6,835 bases of DNA from Pseudomonadota bacterium. Lineage in GTDB: Bacteria > Pseudomonadota > Gammaproteobacteria > Halothiobacillales > Halothiobacillaceae. Numbering within the stretch: position 1 is the first letter of the stretch; each line of letters opens with the position of its first letter. The notes under the pieces are model-generated. The model did not search any database. It worked only from the letters and a program-made list of their open reading frames with translations, and was not told the origin of the DNA. The stretch is taken from the NCBI GenBank assembly GCA_021795795.1, contig JAJYPA010000452.1, positions 1 to 6,835 of the forward strand, in the 5' to 3' direction. The translations under genes and the position numbers were made by a program. Shown here piece after piece: positions 5,506-6,835 of this stretch.

Positions 5506-6165
5506 ATGTTTCCTGAAATGTATAGTGACCCGCAGGCACGATATTCTATCTGGATGGAGAGGAACCCCCAGCCGCTGGGATTCTTCACCTCATTATATGA
5601 GCTTGGTCGAGTTCGCATATCAACTCTAGGACCAGATGGTACTAGCAGTGCTGCAGCAGCAAGACATATTGGTTCCAGCGTAGGCGGCGATCCACGGCTG
5701 TTACTTCGGAACAGCTATGAGGACGCGGCGGAAGACGTTGCCGAGCACAGGGCAGATTGTCTTGTTGTTGCCAATGCATATGCGGGAATCAATCGCTTTT
5801 ATATCTCAAAGAAACGTGTCTTAGCGACCGCATTTCCTTTCATGACACCGCCCTATGGTGTTGCTATTCGCAGGGATGCAAAGCGCCCTGAAAAGACTTT
5901 CAAACTGGCAACACACCCGGCTCCAAGGCATCTGATAAACGACTGGTTTCCCGTGCAGCAATTGAGCAACCTGGTTGTTATCGAGGCCAGTTCAACCAGC
6001 GCTGCAGCAAAAATGGTGGATGCAGGCGAAGTTTACGCATGCATCACAACAGAACCAGCCAGGCGCAAGCATAAGTTGGCTTTTATAACGCAAACAGTCC
6101 GCATTCCAATGCTTTGGTCCGTCTTCGTCAGCACGAACCATAAGATCTTTCTTTGGTCTACTTAG
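5506..6165 (+). CDS. BacA-like prephenate decarboxylase
   Basis: About 219 residues. The core follows Bacillus BacA closely: TLGPDGTSSAAAARH (BacA: TLGPEGTSS), NAYAGINRFYI, PFMTPPYGVAIRRD, THPAPRHLI, SSTSAAAKMVDAG, TEPARRKHKLAFI and IPMLWSVF. BacA decarboxylates prephenate without aromatising it, the first committed step toward anticapsin/bacilysin; relatives act in other tetrahydrotyrosine-type or Choi pathways. The protein has a prephenate-dehydratase fold but no TRF motif, which true PheA dehydratases need, so phenylalanine synthesis is unlikely. Start choice is uncertain: ATG 5506 has GAGG eight bases upstream, while GTG 5479 would add nine residues. Next gene begins nine bases after the stop, with a ribosome-binding site overlapping that stop. 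Fold confident; exact product inferred. Confidence 0.85.
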   Translation: MFPEMYSDPQARYSIWMERNPQPLGFFTSLYELGRVRISTLGPDGTSSAAAARHIGSSVGGDPRLLLRNSYEDAAEDVAEHRADCLVVANAYAGINRFYISKKRVLATAFPFMTPPYGVAIRRDAKRPEKTFKLATHPAPRHLINDWFPVQQLSNLVVIEASSTSAAAKMVDAGEVYACITTEPARRKHKLAFITQTVRIPMLWSVFVSTNHKIFLWST

Positions 6166-6174
6166 GGAATTTCT

Positions 6175-6585
6175 ATGAATCGTTGTGTTTTTGTAATCGC
6201 ACAAGACATTCCAGTTGGTTTAGTAGCAAATACGGCGGCGATTCTGTCCATGACTCTAGGGCGGAACTTTCCAAATCTGATTGGACCCGACTTGATAGAT
6301 GGGGCTGGTACGTGCCACCGGGGAATCACAACAGTGGTTCTCCCCATTCTTAAAGCTACATCAGATGCCATTTCGACGATTAGATCCAAAGTCCTGTCGA
6401 AAGATTCTGGAGATATATTTGTCGCAGATGTTTCCAATGCCGCACAGGAAACCAAGTCCTATGAGGAGTATGCAGCGCGTTTGCAGATAGCATTGGATGA
6501 TGATCTTCGTTATCTGGGGTTATGTCTATACGGTCCAGATTCTGCCGTACGTTCATTAACTGGCAACCTGCCATTGTTTCGGTGA
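6175..6585 (+). CDS. DUF2000 family protein
   Basis: A 136-residue protein of the DUF2000 family (PF09391), related in fold to archaeal/eukaryal-type peptidyl-tRNA hydrolase 2. The N-terminal strand and helix CVFVIAQDIPVGLVANTAAI, the central LIGPDLIDGAG and the C-terminal GLCLYGPDSAVRSLTGNLPL all match the family, and the length is typical. The biochemical role of DUF2000 proteins is not established as far as I know. AGGGA (6164-6168) overlaps the stop of the BacA-like gene and lies six bases before ATG 6175, so translation is probably coupled. The next gene starts seven bases later. Placement in a BacA-type operon suggests a role in handling or tailoring an amino-acid product, but that is inference. 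Confidence 0.8.
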   Translation: MNRCVFVIAQDIPVGLVANTAAILSMTLGRNFPNLIGPDLIDGAGTCHRGITTVVLPILKATSDAISTIRSKVLSKDSGDIFVADVSNAAQETKSYEEYAARLQIALDDDLRYLGLCLYGPDSAVRSLTGNLPLFR

Positions 6586-6591
6586 GCACAC

Positions 6592-6835
6592 ATGGGTACT
6601 ATTAGAAATGATGACACCAATATGATCTCTATCACAGATGTAGAGTTCTGCAGGGGAAGTTCCGAATCGCCAAACGAAATGCCTGTGTCGAAAGTCATTC
6701 TTAGTGCATTTTTGATTGACCGCCACCCTGTCACCAACAAAGCCTTCAAGGCGTTCATCAAGGCAGGCGGGTATTCAAATCAGCGATTCTGGATACCGCA
6801 GGGATGGGAATATATCAAAGCTAACAAAATCAACA
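6592..6835 (+). CDS. formylglycine-generating-enzyme-like (SUMF1/EgtB/PvdO) protein, N-terminal part, runs off right edge
   Basis: The first 81 residues of a protein with an FGE-sulfatase domain (PF03781); the gene continues past 6835. Diagnostic stretches are MISITDVEFCRGSSE (11-25), AFLIDRHPVTNKAFKAFIKA (39-58), GGYSNQRFW and the GWEYIK segment. The family includes copper-dependent formylglycine-generating enzymes, the iron sulfoxide synthase EgtB, and tailoring proteins such as PvdO. The cysteines or histidines that separate these functions lie in the C-terminal part outside the window. GGTGAG (6581-6586) is five bases before ATG 6592; a second in-frame ATG at codon 11 is possible. Seven bases separate it from the DUF2000 gene, so it is the third gene of the same operon, probably an oxidative tailoring step. 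Confidence 0.83.
   Translation, partial: MGTIRNDDTNMISITDVEFCRGSSESPNEMPVSKVILSAFLIDRHPVTNKAFKAFIKAGGYSNQRFWIPQGWEYIKANKIN

Noticed and set aside
5506..6165. Prephenate dehydratase (PheA) for phenylalanine synthesis
   Set aside because: The fold is shared, but the TRF catalytic motif and an ACT regulatory domain are absent, while sequence blocks along the whole length match BacA instead.

Overview
The window looks like the chromosome of a Gram-negative proteobacterium. The solute-binding protein has an ordinary Sec signal peptide with no lipobox. There is a sigma-54 promoter with an NtrC-type enhancer site, and a free-standing PCP_red protein of a kind common in chemolithotrophic and phototrophic proteobacteria. 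I cannot name the genus. Base composition changes along the window: the transport operon (1-3300) is A+T-rich, the middle (about 3450-5280) is clearly G+C-richer, and the right end (5480-6835) is intermediate, so the window reads as a mosaic.

Region 1, minus strand, 1 to about 3360, is a guanidine uptake and hydrolysis operon. In transcription order it has an NtrC-like enhancer site (3343-3357), a sigma-54 -24/-12 promoter (3234-3248), a guanidine-I (ykkC) riboswitch (about 3130-3224) whose 3' edge overlaps an intrinsic terminator (3099-3134), then a periplasmic binding protein, an inner-membrane permease, an ABC ATPase and the start of an arginase-family ureohydrolase that runs off the left edge. 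The hydrolase resembles agmatinase, but the riboswitch makes nickel-dependent guanidine hydrolase (GdmH) the better call. The control logic appears to be transcription under nitrogen limitation and read-through when guanidine is present.

Region 2, plus strand, 3460-5110, holds small genes and debris. There is a good sigma-70 promoter, a 57-residue PCP_red protein followed by a strong hairpin, an intergenic stretch with a second hairpin and a possible scrap of a tyrosine recombinase, and a Phd/YefM-VapC toxin-antitoxin pair. A hairpin separates the toxin from a possible small gene of unknown function on the minus strand (5107-5286).

Region 3, plus strand, 5480 to the right edge, starts a tightly packed operon. 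It encodes a BacA-like prephenate decarboxylase, a DUF2000 protein and the N-terminus of a formylglycine-generating-enzyme/EgtB/PvdO-like (SUMF1) protein. BacA diverts prephenate into non-aromatic amino acids such as anticapsin, so this looks like the 5' end of a specialised-metabolite cluster that continues outside the window. I do not recognise this gene combination, and it is the best candidate here for something undescribed.
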